Assembly (NCBI GenBank): GCA_963784425.1
Contig: CAWARM010000008.1
Location: 1 to 64,000, forward strand
Reading direction: 5' to 3'
Length of the DNA stretch: 64,000 nt
From: SHZL01 sp963784425
GTDB taxonomy: Bacteria > Pseudomonadota > Gammaproteobacteria > Xanthomonadales > SZUA-36
The number at the start of each line of letters is the position of its first letter. Positions within the stretch are counted from its first letter, which is position 1. The position numbers and the translations under genes are program-made. The notes below the pieces were generated by a model, which ran no database searches, was not told where the DNA came from, and saw only the letters and a program-made list of their open reading frames with translations. This document shows, piece after piece, positions 17,033-27,500 of the stretch.

Positions 17033-19327
17033 TTATTCCGTAGCCTCAGGCAACTCACCGGTACTCGCCAGTTTCGCAATCACCTTGATTTGCAGCTTGT
17101 CGCCTTTACCCCGCGGTGCATTGACCCGTACCTCACCACCTTCGGTCAGATCTCCAAATAACAGGTCATCTGCCAGCGGGCGCTTGATTTGCTCCTGGAT
17201 GACGCGGCGCATGGGCCGTGCACCCATTTTCGGGTCAAAGCCTTTTTCTGCCAGCCATTCCCGCGCGGTGCGGGTCACCGAAATCGACACGTTTTTCAGT
17301 GCCAGTTGTTCTTCCAGTTCAAGCACGAACTTGTCCACCACTTTCAGGATGATGGACAAGTCCAGCGCGCGGAAGCTGATGATGGCATCAAGGCGGTTGC
17401 GAAACTCAGGTGCAAACGTTTTGCGGATGACTTCCAGCGCATCGGTCGAGTGATCCTGCTCGGTGAAGCCTATGGAGCGGCGAGCGCTGAGTTGTGCGCC
17501 GGCATTGGTGGTCATCACCAGTATGACATTGCGGAAGTCCGCTTCACGACCGCTGGCATCCGTGAGCTTGCCGTGGTCCATCACCTGCAGCAAGATGTTG
17601 AAGATATCCGGATGGGCTTTTTCCACCTCGTCCAGCAACAGCACGGCATGGGGGTTTTTGGTCACTGCCTCGGTAAGCAATCCACCACGATCAAAGCCAA
17701 CATATCCGGGCGGCGAACCGACCAGCCGTGAAACGGAGTGCGATTCCATGTATTCCGACATGTCAAAACGAATCAATTCTATGCCCATGGTCAGGGCCAG
17801 CTGCCGTGTTACTTCGGTCTTGCCCACGCCGGTTGGTCCGGCAAACAGGAAGGAGCCAATGGGCTTGCCCTCTTCGCCCAGTCCGGAGCGGGCCATCTTG
17901 ATGGCGGCCGTCAATGCGCCGATGGCTTCATCCTGGCCGAACACCACCAGCTTGAGGTCGCGCTCGAGATTCCTCAATGCATCACGATCTGTGCGTGATA
18001 CCTGTTTGGCGGGAATCCGTGCAATATGCGCAATGATTTGCTCGATATCGTGTTCGTCGATAATTACCTTGCGCTCGCCTTCGGGCAGAGTTCTTTGCCG
18101 GGCGCCCGCCTCGTCGATGACATCTATTGCCTTATCCGGCAGATGGCGGTCATTGATGTGGCGCGCGGATAATTCCGCTGCCGCGATCAGGGCCTTGTCG
18201 GTGTACTGCACATGGTGGTGGTCTTCAAAGCGGCTTTTGAGTCCGCGCAAAATCTCCACGGTTTCCGCTTCGGTGGGTTCGCCAATATCAATTTTCTGGA
18301 AACGCCTTGCCAGGGCACGATCTTTTTCAAACACGCTGCGAAATTCCTGGAACGTGGTTGAGCCTATGCAGCGCAACTCACCGGAGGCCAGCACGGGTTT
18401 GATGAGATTGGATGCATCCATAACCCCGCCGGAAGCAGCGCCGGCGCCTATGATGGTGTGTATTTCATCTATGAACAATATGGAACCGGGTTGCTCCAGC
18501 AACTCCGCTACTACCGCTTTGAGGCGTTTTTCAAAATCACCGCGGTATTTTGTACCCGCCAGCAGCGAGCCAAGGTCCAGTGCATAGATCGTGGCGCCAG
18601 CCAGGATATCCGGTACTTCGTTGCGCACAATGCGCAAAGCCAGGCCTTCGGCCATGGCGGTTTTACCCACACCTGCTTCACCAACAAACAAGGGATTGTT
18701 CTTGCGCCTGCGGCACAGTACCTGGATGGTGCGTTCAATTTCGCTGGTCCGGCCGATCAGGGGATCGATGCGATCCTCGAATGCACGCTGGTTCAGGTTC
18801 GTGGCAAAGCGCGCCAGGGCGCCATCCCGCTTTTCCGCGTGCTCATCCTGTGCGTCCAGGATCTCCGGGCCCTTGGTGCCTGACTGCTCGCCATCCACGC
18901 GGCTGAGTCCGTGTGAAAGGTAGTTGACTACGTCCAGCCGGGTGACATCGTGCCGGTGCAGCAGGTAACTGGCATAGGCATCTTTCTCGCTGAATATGGC
19001 CACGAGGACATTGGCCCCGAGAACCTCATCCTTACCCGCGGATTGCACATGATAAAGGGCACGTTGCAGCACACGCTGGAAGCCGATGGTTGGTTGCGTA
19101 TCGCGGGTATCCCCTTCTTTCAGCAAGGGCACGGTATCTTCCAGGACCTTACGGATTTCCTTTTCGAGCGCAATCGTGTCAGCGCCGCAAGCGCTCAGTA
19201 TCCCCAGCGCCGAGGCATTATCGAGCAGGGCCAGCAGCATGTGCTCAACCGTGAGGAACTCATGGCGTTGTTCGCGCGCTTCCTGGTACGCCTGGCTTAT
19301 GGACAGTTCCAGTTCTTTGCTGAACAT
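17033..19327 (-). CDS. clpA: ATP-dependent Clp protease, ATPase subunit ClpA
   Basis: 764 residues from the ATG at 19327. The Clp N domain (MFSKELELSISQAYQEAREQ, first about 140 residues) is followed by two AAA+ modules, with Walker A GEAGVGKT (D1) and GPTGVGKT (D2), Walker B FIDEIHT and LLDEVEKAHP, and a C-terminal D2 small domain. ClpA unfolds substrates and feeds them to the ClpP protease. The start codon touches the clpS stop (TGATG), so the two are translationally coupled. A 7-residue upstream extension (MHDGEGL) would overlap clpS and is not needed. clpP is not in the window. Confidence 0.97.
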   Translation of the reverse strand: MFSKELELSISQAYQEAREQRHEFLTVEHMLLALLDNASALGILSACGADTIALEKEIRKVLEDTVPLLKEGDTRDTQPTIGFQRVLQRALYHVQSAGKDEVLGANVLVAIFSEKDAYASYLLHRHDVTRLDVVNYLSHGLSRVDGEQSGTKGPEILDAQDEHAEKRDGALARFATNLNQRAFEDRIDPLIGRTSEIERTIQVLCRRRKNNPLFVGEAGVGKTAMAEGLALRIVRNEVPDILAGATIYALDLGSLLAGTKYRGDFEKRLKAVVAELLEQPGSILFIDEIHTIIGAGAASGGVMDASNLIKPVLASGELRCIGSTTFQEFRSVFEKDRALARRFQKIDIGEPTEAETVEILRGLKSRFEDHHHVQYTDKALIAAAELSARHINDRHLPDKAIDVIDEAGARQRTLPEGERKVIIDEHDIEQIIAHIARIPAKQVSRTDRDALRNLERDLKLVVFGQDEAIGALTAAIKMARSGLGEEGKPIGSFLFAGPTGVGKTEVTRQLALTMGIELIRFDMSEYMESHSVSRLVGSPPGYVGFDRGGLLTEAVTKNPHAVLLLDEVEKAHPDIFNILLQVMDHGKLTDASGREADFRNVILVMTTNAGAQLSARRSIGFTEQDHSTDALEVIRKTFAPEFRNRLDAIISFRALDLSIILKVVDKFVLELEEQLALKNVSISVTRTAREWLAEKGFDPKMGARPMRRVIQEQIKRPLADDLLFGDLTEGGEVRVNAPRGKGDKLQIKVIAKLASTGELPEATE

Positions 19328-19647
19328 CAGGCCTTCTCCATCGTGCACTTGAGGGGATGCTCGTTTTGACGCGAGAATTCGTTGACCTGCACTACCTTGG
19401 TTTCTGCAATCTCATAAGTGAACACGCCGCAGACGCCTTTGCCGCGAGTATGCACGTGTAACATGACCTGTGTCGCACGATCATGATTCATATTGAAGAA
19501 CAGGCGCAGGATTTCGATGACGAAATCCATGGGGGTATAGTCATCATTCAACAGGATGACCCGGTACATCGGCGGAAGTTCGACTTCCGGCCGGGCTTCC
19601 TCAAGCTCCGTACCCTGTCCTTTCCTGTATTCCAGTTCGTGTGCCAT
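19327..19647 (-). CDS. clpS: ClpA adaptor protein ClpS
   Basis: 106 residues. The core is MYRVILLNDDYTPMDFVIEIL..FF, with NDDYTPMDFV forming the N-degron pocket and HDRATQVMLHVHTRGKGVCG following. ClpS binds N-end-rule substrates and delivers them to ClpA. It is upstream of and coupled to clpA. The N-terminal tail is flexible, as expected. Confidence 0.97.
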   Translation of the reverse strand: MAHELEYRKGQGTELEEARPEVELPPMYRVILLNDDYTPMDFVIEILRLFFNMNHDRATQVMLHVHTRGKGVCGVFTYEIAETKVVQVNEFSRQNEHPLKCTMEKA

Positions 19648-19705
19648 GGGCAGATTTTAACTTAGCCGAGGGGGCGAGTCGATGAATTACATGCATGGAA
19701 GAGAC

Positions 19706-19804
19706 GGGGTCAGAGTACCATTTGGGGTCAGAGTAAAAACTGCTCGTCACTTTCTGCCAGCCACCAAGAATTTTTACTCTGACCCCAAATGGTACTCTGA
19801 CCCC
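19706..19804. repeat. Perfect 34-bp inverted repeat of the GGGGTCAGAGTA family
   Basis: The left arm 19706-19739 holds two cores (GGGGTCAGAGTACCATTT, then GGGGTCAGAGTAAAAA). The right arm 19771-19804 is its exact reverse complement over all 34 bases, with a 31-base spacer. It sits between divergent clpS and mnmA, about 36 bases before the mnmA start. The perfect identity suggests recent insertion or active maintenance. It is the third and cleanest copy of this family here. Confidence 0.9.
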
Positions 19805-19840
19805 CTTTCTGTTTTCCGGAATGGCCCCATTTATACTTAT

Positions 19841-21022
19841 ATGCCCATGCGCAGTAACCGACACCCAACATCATTGACCATGGTTGCCATGTCCGGCGGC
19901 GTTGATTCATCCGTAGCCGCTTTGTGCCTCAGGCAGCAGGGCCGTGAGATCGCGGGCATGTTCATGAAAAACTGGGAGGAAGACGACAGATTCGGCACCT
20001 GCCCGGCCGAGGAAGATGCAAGCGATGCGCTGGCCGTGGCCGAACACATGGGCATAGCCCTGCACCGGAGAAACTTCTCTGCCGAGTACTGGGACTTCGT
20101 GTTTGAAGAATTCCTCGCGGAATACCGGGCCGGCCGAACGCCCAACCCCGATATCCTGTGTAATCGCGAAATCAAGTTCAAGACCTTCCTTGAGCACGCG
20201 CACGACCTGGGGGCCGAGAGCATTGCCACCGGGCATTACGCACGCATCGATGAAGCCGATGGCGAATACCGCTTGCTCCGGGGCAAGGACGGCAACAAGG
20301 ACCAGAGTTATTTTCTGTACACACTGGGGCAAGAGCAGCTGGCACGGACCGAGTTTCCCGTGGGTGAGCTGCATAAGCCGGTAGTTCGGGAGATGGCCCG
20401 TGCCTCCGGCCTCCCCGTACACGCCAAGCAGGATAGCACCGGCATCTGTTTCATCGGTGAGCGGAACTTCAGGCAATTCCTGAGCAGCTACATAGCCGCC
20501 GAACCGGGCGAAATTCGCACGGCAGAAGGCCGGGTCATTGGCGAACACCACGGCCTCATGTTGCACACCCTGGGCCAGCGACAGGGGTTGGGCATAGGTG
20601 GTGTGCAGGGCTGCGAAGATGCGCCCTGGTATGTGTTGCACAAGGATATGAAAGAAAACGTGCTGTATGCCGGGCAGGACCACGACCATCCCTGGTTGAT
20701 GTCCACGCGCTTGTTAGCCAGCCAGCTGAGCTGGGTTTCGGGCCAGCTGCCTGCACTGGGGAGCCGCCTGCATGCGCAAGTGCGTTATCGCCAAAATGAG
20801 CAGGCCTGCGTTGTCAGCGAGCTGAGCCCGGGTCGGCTGGTGCTTGAATTTGAACAGCCACAGCGGGCGGTAACGCCGGGCCAGTCGGTCGTGCTCTACC
20901 ACGACACGGCCTGCCTTGGCGGCGGTATCATTGATGCATCAAACGCTCCGCCAGACCAGGGGCTGGAGCCGTCAGGTTTAATGGAATCGGGATTTTTCAA
21001 GAGCGAGGCGGGATCATCATGA
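19841..21022 (+). CDS. mnmA: tRNA-specific 2-thiouridylase MnmA
   Basis: 393 residues. It adds sulfur to U34 of tRNA-Lys, Glu and Gln with ATP and the sulfur-relay proteins. Visible are the PP-loop SGGVDSSVAA, the first catalytic Cys in NPDILCNREIKF, the second in STGICFIGERNF, and TGHYAR and DQSYFLY. I chose ATG 19841; an in-frame reading from 19682 only reads through the repeat. No good ribosome binding site is visible before 19841 or the alternative ATG 19847. It overlaps hflD by four bases (ATGA). Confidence 0.95.
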   Translation: MPMRSNRHPTSLTMVAMSGGVDSSVAALCLRQQGREIAGMFMKNWEEDDRFGTCPAEEDASDALAVAEHMGIALHRRNFSAEYWDFVFEEFLAEYRAGRTPNPDILCNREIKFKTFLEHAHDLGAESIATGHYARIDEADGEYRLLRGKDGNKDQSYFLYTLGQEQLARTEFPVGELHKPVVREMARASGLPVHAKQDSTGICFIGERNFRQFLSSYIAAEPGEIRTAEGRVIGEHHGLMLHTLGQRQGLGIGGVQGCEDAPWYVLHKDMKENVLYAGQDHDHPWLMSTRLLASQLSWVSGQLPALGSRLHAQVRYRQNEQACVVSELSPGRLVLEFEQPQRAVTPGQSVVLYHDTACLGGGIIDASNAPPDQGLEPSGLMESGFFKSEAGSS

Positions 21023-21651
21023 AAGAACGCACGCTGGCTCTGGCCGGTGTCATGCAGGCTACGGAACTGGTGCGCCAGGCCGCCTGGCACGGAACCTGGT
21101 CCGGGTTTGCCGCGACCGCAAGCCTTAATTCTCTCTTCCGGCTGGAAGCTGAGTCCGTAGACTTTGTGTACGGTGGCAAGAAGAACCTGCGCCTGGGCCT
21201 GGAAACCCTGATCGCCGCCTTGCAGGGTGAGTCGCACTACACCGAGGTGTTGCGCTATGCCATTGGCCTGTTCCAGATTGAACGGCGCTTTGTGCGCTCT
21301 GACCGCCTGCAGGAAACAATTGGTAACCGCCTGGAGCAGATTGCCGGCACCGGCGCTAATCTCGAGGAACATGAGCGGCAGGATCACCAGGCTGAAGAAA
21401 TAGCCGCGCTCTACTCCGAAACCATCAGCCAGTTGTCGCCACGCATTGTGGTCAATGGCAAGCCGCAGTTCCTCAAAGTGGAGCGCACGGTCAACTGGGT
21501 ACGAACCCTGCTGCTGGCCGGATTACGCTCGGCCGTGCTGTGGGATCAACTGGGTGGTGGCCGGCTGGAGTTGATGTTTGGCCGGAAAAAAATCCTCGAG
21601 GAAGCCACCGCATTGCTGCTGGGTGACCTGCCCCGGCAGGATCAGGCCTGA
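21019..21651 (+). CDS. hflD: High frequency lysogenization protein HflD homolog
   Basis: 210 residues, matching the family: an early GVMQATELVRQAA, YGGKKNLRLGLETL, RYAIGLFQIERR, IVVNGKPQFL and a C-terminal LRSAVLWDQLGGGR. A mostly helical, membrane-associated protein that in E. coli modulates phage lambda lysogenization by binding CII; its native role is poorly known. It is translationally coupled to mnmA, the standard pairing in gammaproteobacteria. purB, which often follows, is absent; acnA follows instead. Confidence 0.95.
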   Translation: MKERTLALAGVMQATELVRQAAWHGTWSGFAATASLNSLFRLEAESVDFVYGGKKNLRLGLETLIAALQGESHYTEVLRYAIGLFQIERRFVRSDRLQETIGNRLEQIAGTGANLEEHERQDHQAEEIAALYSETISQLSPRIVVNGKPQFLKVERTVNWVRTLLLAGLRSAVLWDQLGGGRLELMFGRKKILEEATALLLGDLPRQDQA

Positions 21652-21768
21652 TCACCGGTTCCTGGAAAAAACTTCGTTTATTTGACTGTGCTGCGTCGCG
21701 AGGATCGGCGATAATCGCGCACTGCTTTGATAATTTTCCTATGTGCCTGAACAAGATTGGAGGAAGTA

Positions 21769-24495
21769 ATGGGTGACTCGTTTTCTACTGCCGATGTGCT
21801 GCGCGTCAACGGCAGCGAATTTCGCTATTTCAGCCTGGAAAAACTGGGGCAGGCGCATGACATATCTCGCCTGCCCTTCAGCCTGAAAATCCTGCTGGAA
21901 AATCTTTTACGGCACGAAGACGGAATCAATGTCAGCCGCAGCGACATCGAAGCAATGTGCCAATGGGATCCCAAGGCAGAGCCCGATACCGAGATTGCCT
22001 TTACTCCAGCACGCGTGGTGCTGCAGGATTTTACCGGTGTTCCCGCCGTAGTTGATCTTGCTGCAATGCGCGACGCCATGACCGCTCTGGGTGGTAAAGC
22101 CAGCCAGATCAACCCGCTTTCACCTGCCGAACTGGTCATCGACCACTCGGTACAGGTGGATAGTTACGGTCAGGTAAATTCCCTGGACCTCAATAACCGC
22201 ATTGAATTTGAGCGTAATGAGGAGCGCTACAGCTTCCTGCGCTGGGGACAAAATGCATTCACCAATTTCCGCGTGGTTCCGCCCAATACCGGGATCGTGC
22301 ACCAGGTGAACCTTGAGCACCTGGCCCGGGTTGTTTTTGGCGCCAATGGTTTAGCCTACCCCGACACCGTGGTAGGTACGGACTCCCACACGACCATGAT
22401 CAATGGTATTGGAGTACTCGGCTGGGGCGTGGGCGGCATTGAAGCAGAAGCCGCCATGCTGGGCCAGGCCATTACCATGCTGATTCCCCAAGTCGTGGGG
22501 TTCCGCCTGACCGGTAAGCTGCCGGAAGGCGCTACGGCAACGGACCTGGTGCTTACCGTTACCCAGATGCTGCGCAAACATGGGGTGGTGGGCAAGTTCG
22601 TGGAATTCTTTGGATCCGGACTGGACAACCTGCCATTGGCAGACCGCGCCACCATCGCCAACATGGCTCCGGAATATGGCGCCACCTGCGGCATCTTCCC
22701 CATAGACAATGAAAGCCTGCGCTACCTGCGTCTTTCGGGCCGTTCAGACGAACAGGTTGCACTGGTGGAAGCCTATGCCAAAGCCCAGGGCCTGTTCCGT
22801 CTTGCCGCTCAAGCGGAAGCCAATTACAGCTCAGTGCTGGGACTCGATATGTCCACCGTCCTGCCCAGCCTGGCCGGCCCGAAACGTCCGCAAGACAAGG
22901 TGCTACTGAGCGATGCAGCCGCGAACTATGCACAGCACGTCATGGAACTGACGGGCAGTCGGGTGCAGGCCAGCTGCGCGGAAGACCGGTTTGAGGGCGA
23001 GGGTGGTGGAGCGGCGGTGGGTACCACGTCCGGCAGCCCCTCCCCTGTTGCGCGAGTCAATTACAACGGCAACGATTTTGATCTCAGCGACGGTGCCGTG
23101 GTGATTGCAGCCATTACCTCGTGCACCAACACATCCAACCCTAAAGTCATGCTGGGCGCCGGTCTGCTGGCAAGAAACGCCGTCGCCAGGGGCTTACGCG
23201 TCCAGCCCTGGGTCAAGACATCGCTGGGGCCAGGCTCGCGGGTGGTGACTGATTACCTGAACAAGGCCGGCCTCATGGCTGATCTGAATATGCTGGGTTT
23301 CAATGTGGTGGGTTACGGTTGCACCACCTGTATCGGTAATTCCGGTCCATTGCCGGAACCGATTGCACTGGCCATACGCGCGCACGACCTGGCGGTTGTT
23401 TCGGTGCTTTCCGGCAACCGCAACTTTGAAGGCCGGGTGCATGCCGATGTAAAAATGAACTACCTCGCCTCGCCCCCGCTGGTCGTGGCTTACGCGCTGG
23501 CCGGGCGCATGGACATTGACCTGACCACACAACCGCTTGGCCTTGGGGCCGATGGCAAACCGGTGATGCTAAAAGACATCTGGCCCTCCAGCCATGAGAT
23601 CGAAGAAGTCATCGCCAGCAGCGTAACTTCAGGGATGTTCAAGTCCAGCTACGCCAGCGTCTTCAAAGGCGATGAACGATGGAACAGCATCAAGTCGCCG
23701 ACCGGCGAAAAGTTCGACTGGCAGGATGACTCAACCTATGTGCAGAACCCGCCCTATTTCCGGGGAATGACGCACCAGGTCCCGGCCCTGCCCGTGATCA
23801 GGCAGGCGCGCTGCCTGGCGCTGCTGGGCGATTCCATTACCACGGACCACATTTCCCCGGCAGGTTCGATCAAGGAGGATTCCCCGGCCGGCCGTTACCT
23901 CAAGAGCAAGGGCGTGCAAAAGGCTGATTTCAATTCCTACGGTTCGCGCCGTGGCAACCATGAAGTCATGATGCGCGGTACCTTTGCCAATGTTCGCCTG
24001 CGCAATTTGCTGGCCCCGGGCACCGAAGGCGGCTGGACTACTTTTCAGCCGGGCGGCGAACAGATGAGTATTTACGATGCAGCCATGAAGTATCAGGCCA
24101 AAGGAACGCCGCTGGTGATCCTGGCCGGCAAGGAATATGGCACCGGTTCATCCCGCGATTGGGCGGCAAAGGGCACCAACCTGCTGGGCGTAAAAGCCGT
24201 GATCACGGAGAGTTTCGAGCGCATTCACCGTTCCAACCTGGTAGGCATGGGCATACTGCCGCTTAATTTCCTCGACGGCGAATCCGCGCGAAGCCTGGGA
24301 CTTACAGGTAAAGAAATATATGATATTGAAGAACTTAAGATACATAGTTCAAGTAATATAACAGTAGTGGCAACTGCAGAAGACGGCACAGTGACCCGTT
24401 TCCAGGCCAAGGTCCGCATCGACACGCCCAAGGAGTGGGAGTACTACCAGCACGGCGGCATATTGCACTACGTGCTGCGGCAACTGGCCGCCTGA
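21769..24495 (+). CDS. acnA: Aconitate hydratase A
   Basis: 908 residues from ATG 21769, with a strong GGAGG 6 bases upstream. It interconverts citrate and isocitrate using a [4Fe-4S] cluster. The cluster Cys lie in SCTNTSNP (about 450) and CTTCIGNSGPLPE (about 515). VVGTDSHTTMINGIG and GTGSSRDWAAKG (swivel domain) are diagnostic of the AcnA/IRP branch. It stands alone between hflD and convergent lhr. Within the last domain, 24301-24360 is only 23% GC by count, against 60% in the preceding 60 bases, with three ATA codons (see findings). The reading frame is intact there and the protein aligns in pattern with AcnA. Confidence 0.97.
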   Translation: MGDSFSTADVLRVNGSEFRYFSLEKLGQAHDISRLPFSLKILLENLLRHEDGINVSRSDIEAMCQWDPKAEPDTEIAFTPARVVLQDFTGVPAVVDLAAMRDAMTALGGKASQINPLSPAELVIDHSVQVDSYGQVNSLDLNNRIEFERNEERYSFLRWGQNAFTNFRVVPPNTGIVHQVNLEHLARVVFGANGLAYPDTVVGTDSHTTMINGIGVLGWGVGGIEAEAAMLGQAITMLIPQVVGFRLTGKLPEGATATDLVLTVTQMLRKHGVVGKFVEFFGSGLDNLPLADRATIANMAPEYGATCGIFPIDNESLRYLRLSGRSDEQVALVEAYAKAQGLFRLAAQAEANYSSVLGLDMSTVLPSLAGPKRPQDKVLLSDAAANYAQHVMELTGSRVQASCAEDRFEGEGGGAAVGTTSGSPSPVARVNYNGNDFDLSDGAVVIAAITSCTNTSNPKVMLGAGLLARNAVARGLRVQPWVKTSLGPGSRVVTDYLNKAGLMADLNMLGFNVVGYGCTTCIGNSGPLPEPIALAIRAHDLAVVSVLSGNRNFEGRVHADVKMNYLASPPLVVAYALAGRMDIDLTTQPLGLGADGKPVMLKDIWPSSHEIEEVIASSVTSGMFKSSYASVFKGDERWNSIKSPTGEKFDWQDDSTYVQNPPYFRGMTHQVPALPVIRQARCLALLGDSITTDHISPAGSIKEDSPAGRYLKSKGVQKADFNSYGSRRGNHEVMMRGTFANVRLRNLLAPGTEGGWTTFQPGGEQMSIYDAAMKYQAKGTPLVILAGKEYGTGSSRDWAAKGTNLLGVKAVITESFERIHRSNLVGMGILPLNFLDGESARSLGLTGKEIYDIEELKIHSSSNITVVATAEDGTVTRFQAKVRIDTPKEWEYYQHGGILHYVLRQLAA

Positions 24496-24525
24496 AACTG
24501 CCAGGGCTGATCATTTAAGAGGTGC

Positions 24526-27500
24526 TTACTGCGCAGCGCTAGCGCTGCGCAGCGGTCGCACCGTTGCCAGCCGGCGTTGAATTTGCTCGAAACTGACCCG
24601 GGTATCCGGCTCCAGGATTTCAATGTCATCGCCCTGGATGCGTGCCAGCGGTATCCCGTCACGCAGCAATATGCGGTGTCCGTTGAGTGCTGCCGTGCGC
24701 ACTCCGGGCGTGATGATGCCACCGAGATTGAGCGGATCGGCGGCACTGATGGTTGCCAGCTGATTCTGCTCAGCCGGATGTACGTGGCGCTGCAGCAGGC
24801 CTACTGCTTCGGCGAGCGCAAATTGTTCCCCGGAAAAGCCATCCACAAAACGTCCGCCCAGCACTTCTCCACGATCTTCCATGCGCCGCAGATAGCCCAG
24901 CACGTACCGCCATGGCGGGAGCAGCGATTCCCGCTCCAGCAGAGCCCGAAATACCACACCGTAGCGCCGCAACAAAGCAGAACATACCGTTTCCATATCG
25001 ACCTGGCGGGGTTTTGCGGGCTGTTCCAGCACCACCCTCACGGCACTCCAGCGGCCCAGCATTTCCGCAGCGGCTGAGTTCCCCCGCCGTTTGCTGGCAT
25101 TGAGTTGCCGCCGCCGCACCGGTTCCGGCCGGATGAGCCAGCGCAAAGCAGAAAACGCATCGGCGGTGACCAGGCCACGAGCGACCAGCGTTCCCAGGGC
25201 TTGTTCCAGTTGCGGCCGCAGCAGCCCGGTTTTTTGCTGCAAATCATCGGCGAACATCGCACCTTCAGTGCGCAGCGCATCAAGCAGACCCTGGCTTGCG
25301 GCAGGCAAGTCCTCACTGCTAACCACCCCGCCCTGCTGCCAACTGGCCATGGACTTGCGGGGAACCAGGCAAATGGGCGAAGCGGCTACAATCTGTTGCC
25401 GGGCTTCCGCGCCCAGTGCCGGCCGGAACCAGCTTAGCTGCCCGTTAAGAATTAACTGGTCCAGTGCAGCAGGCGTGTACTCGCGACACCGCGCATGCAG
25501 CAAAGCAGGCTCCCAGGCCGCCAGGGGTGCGGCCCAGCCTTCCAGTTGCGAGAGCGCGTGGGCAAAATCAGCTCCCGGTGCATCCAGGCCGTGCCACGCA
25601 ACCAGGAAGCGCATGAAGGCTGCAGGTGGGATGGGCTTGCCCGCGTGGCGCCGGCGCTCGCGGCTGTAGCGGTGGATGCGCGCCAACAGGCGGCGCTCGC
25701 ACCATGGGCCAGCGGGTTCCGCGCCTGGCTTGTGGGCCGAGCCACTGGAAGCATCGGTCATGCGGATGACGAAGCCTTCGTTTTGCAGCGTCAAGAGTGC
25801 GTAGACGATTTCAGATTGGGGCTGAAGTAAATCGGCCGCCAGGCGCTCCGCCGTTACCGGACCCAGTGCAGATAAGCGGCTGCGCAAGAGTTCAACCAGG
25901 GCTTGCTCACGGCTCAGGGCAGTGCCGCAGCGCCAGAGTGCGCCAGGATCCGGATGCAGCGAGCTGTCCGCTGCAACCGCAAGGAATTCGCTTAAGCGTT
26001 CGGTGGCCACCCACCACTGCCCGCCGGTTCTTCCCCTGACACAAACCGCCCTGAATTCTTCGGTCAAGGCCTTGAACCAGTGACCCCAAAGCGCGGCATC
26101 AGCGCCGGGACCGGCATTGGCTCCCGTACTGGCGCAGCCAGTAGTGAATTCCTCCTGTGTCAGGAAACCCAACTGCAGCAAGCCATCATGCAGTTCGTCC
26201 GGGTTACGCGGCGCGATCCAGCATTCTGCCTGTACTTGCTCGATGGCCGGTATGCTGATGATGCTGAGCATGGCGGCATCATCCAGGTCCCGCGGGTTCT
26301 GGCTGATCGCCCGGGTACGCCGGTTCTCGGCATCCCCGTCATCCAGGAACGCATACGGCCGGGCATTGATGATTTCAGCTGCCAGGGGAGAAGGTGCGGT
26401 CAGGTCCATGCAGCGCAATTCAATGGCGCCCGCTTCCAACTGGCGCAGGACCTCTTCCAGGCCGGCAATGTCCATGGTTTCATTGAGGCAATCGCTGATG
26501 GTCTGCTGCACCAGGGGATGGTCGGGAATTTCACGTTCACCACGGATATTTTCGACACAGGCCAGCTGGTCCGGGAAAACCACGGCAACGAGGTCCTCAG
26601 CCTGGTTACGCTGCCACTGCGGCGGCAGTTTCTTGCCATTGCGCATGCGCTGAACAGCCAGTGCGATGGTGGCATTCCAGCGCCAGCGCACACCAAACAT
26701 GGGCGCATCCAGCAAGGCCTGGATCAATACCTGGCGTACGCTCGCCGAATTGAGAAAGGACGCAATGGATGAGTTATCAAAACTGTGCGTTTCACCCAGG
26801 GATAGGATCAGACAGTCTTCCAGCGCCGCGGCCTGCAATTCAAAATTGAAGTGCCGGCAGAATCGTTTACGCAAAGCCAGTCCCCAGGCGCGCATGATGC
26901 GTGAACCCAGCGGGGCGTGGATGACCAGATGCATATCGCCGGTGTCGTCAAAGAAGCGCTCCAGCACCATCTGCTGCCGGGTGGGAATACAGCCCAGCGC
27001 ATCAAGCACGGCAGCGAGGTAAGCCACCAGTTGCTGGGCCACCGCCAGGCTGAAGCCTTCTCCCAGCAGTTTTTGCTCTGCTGCCTCGCGCGAGCCTGCG
27101 CGTAGCTGCTGCTGCAGGTCTTCACACAAAGCCGACACCGCGCCGGACAGCTCGTCGCTGCGGCCCGGGGCATCGCCCAACCAGAACGGAATGGTCGGCG
27201 GCTGGCCGTGGGCATCGTCAACCAGCACCCGGCCCTGCTCTATCTTGAGGATGCGATAGCTGGTGTTGCCCAGCTGGAAGATGTCGCCAGGAATGCTTTC
27301 AAAGGCGAAGTCTTCATGCAAGGTTCCAACCCGGTAGCCTTGCGGCTGCAGGCTCACCTCGTAATCAAACTGGTCCGGAATGGCGCCACCATTTTGCAAT
27401 GCGGTCAGCCGTGCTACCGGCCGGGCGCGTAAGCGCCCATTGATGGCGTCGTGATGCACGTAAGCTGCGCGGCGGCCCCGGCGTGTGGCATAGCCGGAGG

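Noticed and set aside
19682..19840. N-terminal extension of MnmA through the repeat
   Set aside because: The extra 53 residues come from the inverted repeat and have no counterpart in the family.
21660..21720. TTGACT ... GATAAT as an acnA promoter
   Set aside because: The spacer is 22 bases, too long for a sigma-70 promoter.
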